Source: Candidatus Methanoperedens sp. BLZ2 (lineage in GTDB: Archaea; Halobacteriota; Methanosarcinia; Methanosarcinales; Methanoperedenaceae). Taken from it: a stretch of DNA of 40,154 nucleotides. Below, one piece after another: positions 24,682 to 32,645 of the stretch. The notes under the pieces were generated by a model. It was given only the letters and a program-made list of their open reading frames with translations, had not been told where the DNA came from and did not search any database. The first letter of the stretch is position 1. Every line of letters begins with the position of its first letter. The DNA lies in the NCBI RefSeq assembly GCF_002487355.1, contig NZ_NTMG01000077.1, positions 1 through 40,154 on the forward strand. The letters run 5' to 3'. A program made the position numbers and the translations under genes.

Positions 24682-24702
24682 GCTCCGAAATTTTTGGATG
24701 AA

Positions 24703-24710
24703 TTTATATA
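24703..24710 (+). promoter_or_regulatory. TATA box of a 36-residue membrane peptide gene
   Basis: TTTATATA lies 38 bp before the ATG at 24749, close to the archaeal consensus. Confidence 0.6.
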
Positions 24711-24748
24711 TGATAAAAAGTACTAATAAGACCAGAGGATGATGGAAC

Positions 24749-24859
24749 ATGAATGAAACAAATGGCAATAAAAGCGATACTATGGTGATTTTAGCAGTTC
24801 TGATCGTGATATTGATTATAGCAGGAATTTTGTACTTATTTTATAGAGTACCGAGTTAA
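24749..24859 (+). CDS. Small single-helix membrane protein
   Basis: A 36-codon gene encodes a polar N-terminus (MNETNGNKSDTM) followed by one strongly hydrophobic helix (VILAVLIVILIIAGILYLF) and a short basic end. A consensus TATA box and a GAGG-type ribosome site precede it, so it is likely real despite its size. I do not recognise a family. Such peptides often serve as accessory subunits or regulators of membrane complexes; nothing here says which. Confidence 0.65.
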   Translation: MNETNGNKSDTMVILAVLIVILIIAGILYLFYRVPS

Positions 24860-24974
24860 TAAATAGAGATTGTCGGAAAAGTACTTAACTTTACCAATCT
24901 TAGATAAAACAATAATCTCTGCTTCTAACTTTTTTCAAGAAAAACATTGCGCATCGAAGCGATTATATCTTTTA

Positions 24975-25000
24975 TCGCCACTAAACAACTTTGTTTATAG
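24975..25000 (+). repeat. Short repeat, copy 1 (AAACAAC-TTTGTTTAT)
   Basis: The 26-bp sequence matches 28174-28200 with about four differences. Its core AAACAAC/TTTGTTT is an imperfect palindrome. The two copies lie just outside the regulator/subtilase gene pair on either side. Confidence 0.5.
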
Positions 25001-25037
25001 AAGCCGGCATCTCCAAGTACTTTATCAGCCAGATCCT

Positions 25038-25643
25038 TCATTTTCTCAGTCTGATTACCAGCAAAATGAGTATAATTGAAATTGCTGATCCTGAGAGAAA
25101 GAACATGCCGAGAAATAACAGAAGCATGTTAATTCCGATTTCTTCAACAGCTATATCCCTGATATCATAATAAGACGGAAGCATTAAGGAACTCTCAATC
25201 TCTTTTTTAAGTAGCCAGCTTCCTATAAATGACAGGATTGAACCAGCTGAAAAAATTAGCGCTACAGTTATTGGTATCTGCCCTTTTATTTTTTGGAAGA
25301 GAAAAGTATTTAATAAAGAGCCAAACTCACTTTTCCCTATCGATGATAGGAGGATTATGCTTTCTTTTTCATATACATACATTTTTACATCCCTCAATCT
25401 TTTTCCTAGTTTTTTTCTGGATATCCTAATTACACCAAGCTCTTGTAATTTATCAATATGATACTGCACAGTTGACATGGGAATATTAAGTTTATTTGAG
25501 AGATCAGTTATGGATGACGGGTTTTTGTATAATTCTTTTAGAATTTCATGTGCTGTATCGTTGCAAATCTCAGATGCCAGTTGTTTGGATCTTTCGGTGT
25601 ACAGGTTCTCAACAAAAAAGATATCATCTGGTAAATTTTCCAT
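25038..25643 (-). CDS. Winged-helix regulator with C-terminal membrane helices
   Basis: Residues of about 20-95 form an ArsR-like winged helix (HEILKELYKNPSSITDLSNKL, then PMSTVQYHIDKLQELGVI). The second half has two membrane segments at about 122-144 and 171-197, with an extracytoplasmic loop between them (KKEIESSLMLPSYYD). This is a membrane-tethered transcription factor. It is divergent from the secreted subtilase gene, and the 192-bp gap contains a perfect 24-bp palindrome. The simplest reading is that it senses envelope or extracellular conditions and controls the protease gene and itself. Confidence 0.85.
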   Translation of the reverse strand: MENLPDDIFFVENLYTERSKQLASEICNDTAHEILKELYKNPSSITDLSNKLNIPMSTVQYHIDKLQELGVIRISRKKLGKRLRDVKMYVYEKESIILLSSIGKSEFGSLLNTFLFQKIKGQIPITVALIFSAGSILSFIGSWLLKKEIESSLMLPSYYDIRDIAVEEIGINMLLLFLGMFFLSGSAISIILILLVIRLRK

Positions 25644-25680
25644 GATTTAACCTGTAGAATTCATTAAATAAAGCTTTCTA

Positions 25681-25704
25681 CTGTTTCAACGTAGATTGAA
25701 ACAG
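25681..25704. promoter_or_regulatory. Perfect 9-6-9 palindrome between regulator and protease genes
   Basis: CTGTTTCAA and TTGAAACAG flank a 6-bp spacer (CGTAGA). It sits 38 bp upstream of the regulator start and about 130 bp upstream of the protease ATG. It is the best operator candidate for the adjacent winged-helix protein. The protease gene has an A/T-rich promoter at about 25815 (GTATAATATA). Confidence 0.7.
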
Positions 25705-25835
25705 TCAAATATTTTATCAGAACTAAAATCGTAATAATCCTGTGCATAACAATCGGTAAAGTATGCAGGATTACATCATTTGTAGTATCTTTGCATAATA
25801 ATTCAGGGGGTTATGTATAATATAGAGGTGAAAAA

Positions 25836-28064
25836 ATGAAAAAGAAATTGTTTATTTTTGGAATAGCGGCATTACTGCTGTTCGGTGGAATAATGGGAGG
25901 GCTAGCCGCGAATGATAAAAGTGATGTACCTCCAAAGGTTGAGACCACTCCTAATGCCAATGAAGAGCAATTGCCTCCAAAAATACCAGAGCGGTATGCT
26001 CCTATGAGGATTGATATTGCTCCAAATGCTCAGGAACAAGTACCCTCAAAAACGTCAGGGCAGGAAGCGTCTGTTGTGAGTAATGTTGCGAATACTCCAG
26101 ACAGAGGTCTTCCTATACCTGTAATCAGAGAAGCTGTTATTGTCTACTTCAAAGAGATGCCGTCGCTTGAAGCTTTTGCTTCAAAGTATGATGCAAAGCT
26201 GATATTTGCCAAGCAAGACATTAAATTGGCTGCGTTTGAAACAAGACCAGTTGGAGAACCGGGAAAGACCAGCCAGAGAACATTGGATTTCATTGACGAG
26301 GTCTCAAAGGATCCCGGTGTCGAGAGAGTATTTAAAGATGAATTTATGTTCCTTAAACCAGATAAGGCATACTCACTGGAGCCTAAGGTAGTATTTCCAG
26401 CGGATATGGAGGATAAATACGTTGCTAACGAAGTAACTGCCGTCTTCTGGAGGTTACCCCCTTCTCTTGAGGATTTTGCGTTAAAGTACGGTGTTAAGAT
26501 TAAGGATGTGGAAGATGTTCTGATGTTTGCTGTTTTTGAAACCGATGATATTACAGGTTTTCTCAAAAAGGTTTCTGCCGATCCATATATCAGCTCTGCG
26601 CATCCAAGAGCTATTGGTCAATACTACGGTTATACACCTAATGATCCAAAGTGGGATCTTCAATGGGGAGCGAGAAAAATATACGCTCCTGATGCGTGGG
26701 ATTATCAGAAAGGCAGTACAGGTATTACCGTTGCCGTGCTCGATACAGGTGTTGATTATAACCATGAAGACCTATCTGGACGTGTTATTAAAGGGTGGAA
26801 TTTCATCAATAATAATAGTGACCCTATGGATGATGTCAATCATGGAACGCATGTTTCTGGAATAATTGGCGCCATAATGGATAACAATAAAGGCATTGCC
26901 GGTGTTGCACAGGTAAGTATACTCGCGGTAAAGATAGGTGATCAATATCAACCTTACCCAGACTTAACTGCTAAAGGCATTCGTTATGCCGCTAACAATA
27001 GTGCGAAAGTCATAAGCATGAGCTTTGGATGGGCATATGATTATGATGAAGTTAGAAGCGCTACTGAATATGCTTGGAGCAGAGGCTCTCTCCTCGTTGC
27101 CGCATCTGGAAATGAAGGTAGTGGTGTAATAAGATACCCGGCAAATTATACCGATGTCATTGCAGTTGGCGCAACTGATTCCAGTGATCAACGTGCTTGG
27201 TTCTCAAACTATGGTGCCAAGCTTGAACTGGTCGCGCCTGGAGTTAATATAAACTCAACAATTCGCAATAACCAGTACGAAAATAAGAGCGGCACATCTA
27301 TGGCAGCACCACATGTTTCAGGCGTAGCAGCCCTTATATGGTCGCAGAACCCCACGTTTAGCAACCAGAAAGTTCGTGAGGTATTGAGAGATACTGCAGT
27401 TGATCTCGGTTCAGCTGGTCAGGATATCTATTATGGTTACGGCAAGGTCAACGCGTATGCAGCCGTCACTAAAGGAAAGTTATTATCCAGCCAGAGCGGA
27501 TCGCTCTCTGGTACCGGGAATAGCTACACTTATTCGGTCGCTATTCCAGCGCCTTCTATTGTTTCTGTAGTAATGGCGGGGAATGAGAATGCAGATTTTG
27601 ATCTTTATGCCAGATGGGGAAGTCCACCTACTACCGGCAGCTATGATGCTGCAGGTTATTCATCTACATCTCTGGAATATTTCCAAACGCAGGGGTCAGG
27701 AACGCTTTACATAATGGTAAATTCCTACAACAGTAGTGGTAGCTGGAAATCCTGGGTACTTTCAGGTTCATACTCTGACAGTGGAAAACGGTTCGGTACA
27801 GTTCCTGGCACAGGCTACGAAGGTTCGTTCTCACACAACGGCGCTGGAATAGGGTACGCATTTAATTCAGGTCCGGACGGCAGCGATTTCGATCTATTTA
27901 CGAAATGGAATTCGCCGCCTACAACAACCAGTTATGATGCATCTGGAACCACTAGCTGGCCTGAGGAGATAGCCGGACCTGCTGCAGGTTCGGGCACGAA
28001 TAACATTATGATATATTCGTACTCCGGAGGTGGAGAAACAGCAGCAGTAGGATTAATATATTGA
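25836..28064 (+). CDS. Secreted subtilisin-like protease (S8) with PPC-like C-terminus
   Basis: This 742-residue protein has a signal peptide (MKKKLFIFGIAALLLFGG), a proline-rich linker, and two successive propeptide/inhibitor-like repeats at about 98-175 and 190-265. The S8 catalytic domain follows (about 290-545) with Asp303 in VAVLDTGVDYNHED, His336 in NHGTHVSGIIG and Ser488 in GTSMAAPHVSG, all intact. Two C-terminal beta domains (about 548-650 and 660-742) with ADFDLYARWGSPPTTGSYD and SDFDLFTKWNSPPTTTSYD are pre-peptidase C-terminal (PPC)-like repeats. There is no membrane anchor, so it is probably released. It is divergent from a membrane regulator gene. Confidence 0.95.
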   Translation: MKKKLFIFGIAALLLFGGIMGGLAANDKSDVPPKVETTPNANEEQLPPKIPERYAPMRIDIAPNAQEQVPSKTSGQEASVVSNVANTPDRGLPIPVIREAVIVYFKEMPSLEAFASKYDAKLIFAKQDIKLAAFETRPVGEPGKTSQRTLDFIDEVSKDPGVERVFKDEFMFLKPDKAYSLEPKVVFPADMEDKYVANEVTAVFWRLPPSLEDFALKYGVKIKDVEDVLMFAVFETDDITGFLKKVSADPYISSAHPRAIGQYYGYTPNDPKWDLQWGARKIYAPDAWDYQKGSTGITVAVLDTGVDYNHEDLSGRVIKGWNFINNNSDPMDDVNHGTHVSGIIGAIMDNNKGIAGVAQVSILAVKIGDQYQPYPDLTAKGIRYAANNSAKVISMSFGWAYDYDEVRSATEYAWSRGSLLVAASGNEGSGVIRYPANYTDVIAVGATDSSDQRAWFSNYGAKLELVAPGVNINSTIRNNQYENKSGTSMAAPHVSGVAALIWSQNPTFSNQKVREVLRDTAVDLGSAGQDIYYGYGKVNAYAAVTKGKLLSSQSGSLSGTGNSYTYSVAIPAPSIVSVVMAGNENADFDLYARWGSPPTTGSYDAAGYSSTSLEYFQTQGSGTLYIMVNSYNSSGSWKSWVLSGSYSDSGKRFGTVPGTGYEGSFSHNGAGIGYAFNSGPDGSDFDLFTKWNSPPTTTSYDASGTTSWPEEIAGPAAGSGTNNIMIYSYSGGGETAAVGLIY

Positions 28065-28173
28065 TCCTATCGCAATAAAAACAGTCAAACAATCCATCAA
28101 AATGGCGTAGTATTTAAATGACTTCGCTATTTTGATATTTTTTATGAAAGTGTCGAATATTTCCTCTTCAGAA

Positions 28174-28200
28174 TCACCACCAAACAACCTTTGTTTATGG
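28174..28200 (+). repeat. Short repeat, copy 2 (AAACAACCTTTGTTTAT)
   Basis: This is the counterpart of 24975-25000, with the same palindromic core and one extra C. It lies 110 bp after the subtilase stop. The remainder of 28065-28297 shows no gene. Confidence 0.5.
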
Positions 28201-28297
28201 ACAAGAAATCTATGAAAATTAATACCAGAAGGTCACTTCTTTTACCGGATAATCAAACAGGTGGACTTTTTAAAAAAAGACAAATTACAATCTTTTT

Positions 28298-28540
28298 TTA
28301 ATTTTCCGATATTACCTCGCGGATAACATCTTTCAGGGCATCCCTCAGTTTGCTTTCAGGATTTGAAATTTCATCTGCGATTATATCCAGGACAAGGTCA
28401 AGCCCGCCCGGGCTCGATGAGATATAATCCCTTATTACAGTATCCATATTTTCGCAGCAGTCAACACATAGATCCACGCCTTCAATTTCAGCGTCGTTAA
28501 CCGGTTCAAGAGCAGTATGACATAAGAAACATTCACTCAT
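28298..28540 (-). CDS. Small zinc-finger-like protein
   Basis: This 80-residue acidic protein has two cysteine pairs near the N-terminus, CFLCHTALEP and DLCVDCCEN, spaced to bind one zinc ion. A helical tail rich in D, E and I follows (GGLDLVLDIIADEI). I do not recognise the family; similar short acidic zinc proteins act as partners of larger complexes. The gene is divergent from the membrane protein gene starting at 28627, and the start lacks a strong ribosome site. Confidence 0.72.
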   Translation of the reverse strand: MSECFLCHTALEPVNDAEIEGVDLCVDCCENMDTVIRDYISSSPGGLDLVLDIIADEISNPESKLRDALKDVIREVISEN

Positions 28541-28626
28541 AACATCACCACCGCCGTAATGACTCTAACATCATATCAATGTTATGCATCATACATGAGA
28601 AATCCTTAAAGTTCAGGAGGTTTATT

Positions 28627-29007
28627 ATGGCGCACATGGCAAAAGTAGAAGTCGTGATGGATGAAAAGGCACTCTTCGCCAGGCGTATGCTCAACTTCAA
28701 GCTTGTGAAATTATCATGGGCATTGTTTTTTATTCTTATCGGAGGAAGCTGGATACTTGAAAGCCTAAAGAAGATAGACAGCACAGAAAAATGGGGAATC
28801 ATTTATGCAGGATGCGGTGTAATCCTTCTTTTGTTGAACCTGCTGCGGGTCGCCTGGAAGATCAATATCAGTGATTTTACTACCTGGCTTGGCATAGTCG
28901 GATTGATATTAGGGATCGCGAAATATTTTAATTTTGAATTCGAAATATGGGCTACACTGATACTAATCTTTGGCATCAAAATGCTTTTGGGAGTGTTCAG
29001 GAAGTAG
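28627..29007 (+). CDS. Four-helix membrane protein, hypothetical
   Basis: The 126-residue protein starts at the ATG at 28627, six bases after a perfect AGGAGG. Open-frame codons upstream of this are not part of the gene. After a polar cap (MAHMAKVEVVMDEKALF) come hydrophobic segments at about 28-47, 58-76, 89-103 and 108-122. No charged catalytic motif is visible and I do not recognise a specific function. It stands alone, upstream of the Sec61-beta gene, which has its own TATA box. Confidence 0.78.
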   Translation: MAHMAKVEVVMDEKALFARRMLNFKLVKLSWALFFILIGGSWILESLKKIDSTEKWGIIYAGCGVILLLLNLLRVAWKINISDFTTWLGIVGLILGIAKYFNFEFEIWATLILIFGIKMLLGVFRK

Positions 29008-29044
29008 ATTTATACAGCTTTTTCTTAACGATACCTTGAAATCC

Positions 29045-29053
29045 TATAAAAAA
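29045..29053 (+). promoter_or_regulatory. TATA box of the Sec61-beta gene
   Basis: TATAAAAAA lies 15-23 bp before the ATG at 29068, which implies a leaderless or nearly leaderless transcript. Confidence 0.5.
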
Positions 29054-29067
29054 CATTAGTATCTTTC

Positions 29068-29238
29068 ATGGCACAAAAGAAAGAAGGTAGCGGCTTGATG
29101 TCTTCAGCCGGTTTAATGAGATACTACGATTCTGAAGAGACAGCTGTATTGATCGAGCCAAAAACCGTTGTTACTATAGCAGTATTGAGTGGACTTGCAG
29201 TGCTTGTATTAAATGCATCATACGGTATCTGGCCGTAA
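29068..29238 (+). CDS. secG: Protein translocase subunit Sec61-beta (SecG)
   Basis: This 56-residue tail-anchored protein matches archaeal Sec61-beta. It has a Gly/Ser-rich cytosolic start (KKEGSGLMSSAGLMRYYD), the linker EETAVLIEPKTVVTIAV and one C-terminal membrane helix ending GIWP. It binds the SecYE channel and supports protein export. The AGLMRYY motif is diagnostic. It is probably transcribed from its own TATA element with almost no leader; the aroE gene begins 49 bp further on. Confidence 0.92.
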   Translation: MAQKKEGSGLMSSAGLMRYYDSEETAVLIEPKTVVTIAVLSGLAVLVLNASYGIWP

Positions 29239-29287
29239 TACGGATTCTCCATAATATTTTTTAACCATCACTTTCAATCAGGATACC

Positions 29288-30103
29288 ATGAAGCTATTCG
29301 GCGTTCTTGGCGATCCTGTATCACACAGTCTTTCACCCGCAATGCATAATGCAGCGTTTAAAGCACTTGGTATGGACTGCGAATATCATGCGTTCAGGGT
29401 AAGCAAGGATTCTCTTCACGATGCGATCCAGGGGGCCTATGCGCTTGGTTTTGGTGGCTTAAATCTTACAATTCCCCTGAAGGAGAAAGCTCTTGAGATA
29501 GTTAAGCCCACAGACCTGGCAAAACAAATTGGCGCTGTAAATACCGTTGATTTTAAAAAAGGAATCATTGGTTATAACACTGACGGACTCGGGGCCAAAA
29601 TGGCACTCACCGAAAGTAGTGTGGAGATCAAAGGAAAAAATGTCCTGCTTCTGGGCGCCGGGGGCGCTGCAAGAGCGATCGCGTTCACGCTTGCGACAGA
29701 GGGAGCCAATGTGACCATTGCCAACAGGACACCGGAAAGAGCAATATCTCTTGCAAAAGATGTAGGAAGTGTCGGAAAAATAAATGCATCAGATCTTACT
29801 GATCTTAAAAATCTGGTCAAGAATAGCGATATTCTTATAAATTCAACTGCCATCGGCATGTTCCCGAAAGTTGGTGAAACACTTGTGACCTCAGACATAA
29901 TGCACAGTGACCTTGTTGTTTTTGATATTGTCTATAATCCCCTCAATACTCGATTGCTCCAGGAAGCAAAAACAGCTGGAGCAAAAACAATAGATGGCGT
30001 GAAGATGCTTGTGTACCAGGGAGCAGAGGCGTTTAATATATGGACTGGAAAGATACCGCCTGTTGATATAATGGAAAAGGCTGTGAGGGAGAAACTCGCA
30101 TGA
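29288..30103 (+). CDS. aroE: Shikimate dehydrogenase AroE
   Basis: This 271-residue enzyme reduces 3-dehydroshikimate to shikimate with NADPH in the common aromatic pathway. Visible motifs are the substrate-binding VSHSLSPAMHNAAF (the Ser pair contacts shikimate), NLTIPLKEKA with the catalytic lysine, GAVNTVDF, GYNTDGLGA with the catalytic aspartate, the nucleotide loop LLGAGGAARAI, and the phosphate-binding NRTPERA that favours NADP. Length is normal. The stop overlaps the ATG of tyrA by 4 bp (ATGA), so the two aromatic genes form an operon. Confidence 0.97.
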   Translation: MKLFGVLGDPVSHSLSPAMHNAAFKALGMDCEYHAFRVSKDSLHDAIQGAYALGFGGLNLTIPLKEKALEIVKPTDLAKQIGAVNTVDFKKGIIGYNTDGLGAKMALTESSVEIKGKNVLLLGAGGAARAIAFTLATEGANVTIANRTPERAISLAKDVGSVGKINASDLTDLKNLVKNSDILINSTAIGMFPKVGETLVTSDIMHSDLVVFDIVYNPLNTRLLQEAKTAGAKTIDGVKMLVYQGAEAFNIWTGKIPPVDIMEKAVREKLA

Positions 30104-31401
30104 AAATATTAATAATCGGTGGGACTGGAGAAACTGGCCGGTGGTTTGCGAAGTTTTATAAAAAACACGGGTTTGATGTTGCCATATGGGGTATCAATAA
30201 GAAAAAAGAGGTTGCACAAGACCTGGGTGTAGTTTTTGCAGATGATCTTGACAATGAAATTAAGACAAGCGATATCGTTATGATATCTGTTCCGATAAAT
30301 ATCACTGAAAAAACGATTTCAAATATTGCTCCCAGAATGTCCCCGGGAAGTCTGCTCATGGACATCACTTCCATAAAAACAGGCCCGATGGAAGCCATGA
30401 TTAAGTATGCACCGCGAAATGTTGAGATACTGGGATCGCATCCTATGTTTGGCCCTTCAATTCCGGATATAAGGGGACAGATAGTGATTTTTACACCTGC
30501 CAATGAAAGGAGTTCAAAATGGTTGCCTTTAATAAAAAGTCTGTACGAGGATAATGGCGCACATATAGAGATATTGGATGCTCTGGAGCATGACAGGATG
30601 ATGGCCGTTATCCAGGGTCTTACGCATTTTGCTTATATTACCATAGGAACGGTTTTCAGGGAGCTTGAATTCGATGTTGCAAAATCACGCAGGTTCATGA
30701 GCCCCATGTATGATATTATGCTTGACCTTGTAGGAAGGATTCTTGCCCAAAACCCGTACCTGTATGCCATGATACAGATGAATCCGGAAGTGGCAAAGGT
30801 GCATAAGGCTTACATCGACCAGTGCAACCTGATAGCAGAAATGGTACAAAGGAAAGATATTGAGGGCTTTGTGAGCCTTATGAAAAAAGCGGCTGCACAT
30901 TTTGGAGATACCGAATCAGCGCTCAGGCGCTCGGATAAGCTCATTGGCACTAAAATTGCCGAACATGAGGAGCTCATGCGCTCCACAGGCAGCGAGCGCG
31001 CAATCAAGCACATCTACTCAGGTGTTATTCATATCGGGATTGTCAAAAAAGTAACGCCAAGAACCGTTATCCTGGAACGGGGCGGGAAAAAGATCGAATT
31101 CCTTATTGAGAATGTCAGACTCTTAAATGAACTGGAATTATATGCATGGAAATCAGCAAATTTAATAAATGTGACACGGGATGTATCCGTTTATATTCCT
31201 GCTGCTTCTGATGCAGATATCATAAAAAGCGTCATCGCATGCGAGGAAGGAATTGTATCTGTGCAGATCATCGATGTTTATAACAAACAAAATATACAAA
31301 GTGTTACGTACAGGCTCACAATATTTGGAGATCGTGATGCAGCTATTGTGCAGGGGAGTATTGAGAAACTTCTCAGGGGCATAGGCTGTACCATCAGGTG
31401 A
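30100..31401 (+). CDS. tyrA: Prephenate dehydrogenase TyrA with C-terminal FDX-ACB-like domain
   Basis: Residues 1-270 are a TyrA-type dehydrogenase for tyrosine synthesis: nucleotide loop LIIGGTGETGRWFAKF, DITSIKTGPM, the catalytic-site GSHPMFGPS and the QGLTHFAYI helix. A linker domain follows (about 300-350). The last 75 residues read VTRDVSVYIP, then VSVQIIDVYNKQNIQSVTYR and LTIFGDRDAAIVQ, ending LLRGIGCTIR. This pattern (RD-x-(V/A), DVY, S-x-x-(Y/F)RL, G-x-x-(I/L)R) is that of the FDX-ACB domain found at the end of phenylalanyl-tRNA synthetase beta. An ACT domain would be the usual regulatory tail; this looks different. A role in sensing tRNA or an amino acid is only inferred. Confidence 0.92.
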   Translation: MKILIIGGTGETGRWFAKFYKKHGFDVAIWGINKKKEVAQDLGVVFADDLDNEIKTSDIVMISVPINITEKTISNIAPRMSPGSLLMDITSIKTGPMEAMIKYAPRNVEILGSHPMFGPSIPDIRGQIVIFTPANERSSKWLPLIKSLYEDNGAHIEILDALEHDRMMAVIQGLTHFAYITIGTVFRELEFDVAKSRRFMSPMYDIMLDLVGRILAQNPYLYAMIQMNPEVAKVHKAYIDQCNLIAEMVQRKDIEGFVSLMKKAAAHFGDTESALRRSDKLIGTKIAEHEELMRSTGSERAIKHIYSGVIHIGIVKKVTPRTVILERGGKKIEFLIENVRLLNELELYAWKSANLINVTRDVSVYIPAASDADIIKSVIACEEGIVSVQIIDVYNKQNIQSVTYRLTIFGDRDAAIVQGSIEKLLRGIGCTIR

Positions 31402-31423
31402 AATGGGAAAAAATGTTATTTTT

Positions 31424-32020
31424 TTACTTCTGAAGAGCGTCTGCCAGCTTCACCATCTTGCTCATTCCGTTTTCATATCTGATAATTACGCCTCTTCTTT
31501 CCAAGTCTAGAAGTGTTCTTGAAAGAGTAGATTTTGGAATATCTGCTCTTGATGCAAGCTCAGCTTGGTTCAGTTCACCAAACTCTACAAGTAGTTCTAT
31601 CACTTTTCGATCATTCCCTTTCATAACTTTCAGAATATCCTCCGTATTATATTTTGCTGTTACAGATTCATCAGGAGATTCTACTTGTGGAAGCTTGGCC
31701 AAGTGCACGTTGTCAGTTAAAATATGTTCCAAGTTTTTGCTCAAAGCAGCTTTAGAGTCAAAAAATAGAAGGTACATTGTACTGATTCCGAGTAGACAGG
31801 CAAAAAATGCAGTAATGAACATGTCAGCACGTGTATAAAAGCCTGGAATCTGACTCGCAATTACATCGCTTCCCTCCATAAAAATATTGATGGGCGTAGG
31901 GGTTATCATTTTTATGCCTATCATGAATATAGAGGCTATGAATAACGCAGCCATAAATGCCGTTTTACCATGAATATCCAATATTTCACTTCCAAAACTA
32001 ATTTGCTTTAGTATACGCAT
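31424..32020 (-). CDS. Membrane-anchored winged-helix regulator
   Basis: This 198-residue protein has two N-terminal membrane helices (about 19-40 and 66-88) with a short outer loop between them (NIFMEGSDVIASQIPGF). A linker leads to a C-terminal winged helix (about 132-195: KVIELLVEFGELNQAELAS, PKSTLSRTLLDLERRGVI). This is the reverse order of the regulator at 25038-25643. It is the last gene of a four-gene operon whose promoter shares an element with the nearby ABC-transporter operon. It is therefore the natural candidate to read that element in response to an envelope signal; this is inference. Confidence 0.83.
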   Translation of the reverse strand: MRILKQISFGSEILDIHGKTAFMAALFIASIFMIGIKMITPTPINIFMEGSDVIASQIPGFYTRADMFITAFFACLLGISTMYLLFFDSKAALSKNLEHILTDNVHLAKLPQVESPDESVTAKYNTEDILKVMKGNDRKVIELLVEFGELNQAELASRADIPKSTLSRTLLDLERRGVIIRYENGMSKMVKLADALQK

Positions 32021-32025
32021 GAATC

Positions 32026-32601
32026 TTACTTTTTAGAGTATATAATTGCACCGCCACCGCTTGAATTAATATTAAAACTATTATTTAGCTCTTTTGCTTC
32101 TTCAGTGGTAACTACTTTCTCAGTGCTGAGGTTCACAATAACTTCATAATTTTTTTCCCCTATTACCATGATAACTTTTGCTTCAGAATCTTGCATTACT
32201 CCACTCACTGGTATTGTATATTCCTTCCCGCTGATGAGTTGCTGCACGTTCTCATCGGATTCAACTATTTGAATAGCTTTATCTAATACTTTTTTACTTA
32301 CAGCTCTCTGACTATCTAATTGTTCATCTGTTACGTACTTTATCATGATTTTTTTATTCTTTCCATCATAAAAATACTCGACGCCTTTTACGCCGTCAGG
32401 TAGTTTTATGGTCTGTACTATTTTTTCATCCTGAATTAAATTCACAGTCCCATTATTGCCATCTATTACCGCAACTAATCTGGTTTGAAATCCTACGGGC
32501 AACTGTTCTGATACACCAGTCATATATGCTATTGCGACTATACTTATCCCGATTCCGATCAGTATACCCAATAACCTTGCTTTGGTTTTAATTTCTTTCA
32601 C
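32026..32601 (-). CDS. Membrane-anchored extracytoplasmic protein, hypothetical
   Basis: This 191-residue protein starts at GTG. It has one N-terminal membrane helix (about 9-27, LLGILIGIGISIVAIAYMTG) and an extracytoplasmic part. The middle resembles paired beta/alpha units (SKKVLDKAIQIVESDENVQQ, VIMVIGEKNYEVIVNL), which loosely recalls PepSY-type domains known from protease inhibitors and sensor proteins. I cannot assign a family. It ends 5 bp before the start of the membrane regulator gene, so it may be its co-sensor or signal-binding partner. Confidence 0.68.
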   Translation of the reverse strand: MKEIKTKARLLGILIGIGISIVAIAYMTGVSEQLPVGFQTRLVAVIDGNNGTVNLIQDEKIVQTIKLPDGVKGVEYFYDGKNKKIMIKYVTDEQLDSQRAVSKKVLDKAIQIVESDENVQQLISGKEYTIPVSGVMQDSEAKVIMVIGEKNYEVIVNLSTEKVVTTEEAKELNNSFNINSSGGGAIIYSKK

Positions 32602-32645
32602 TTAATTCACTCTTTTAGCATGTGCATAGTTTGTCACAATAGGTA

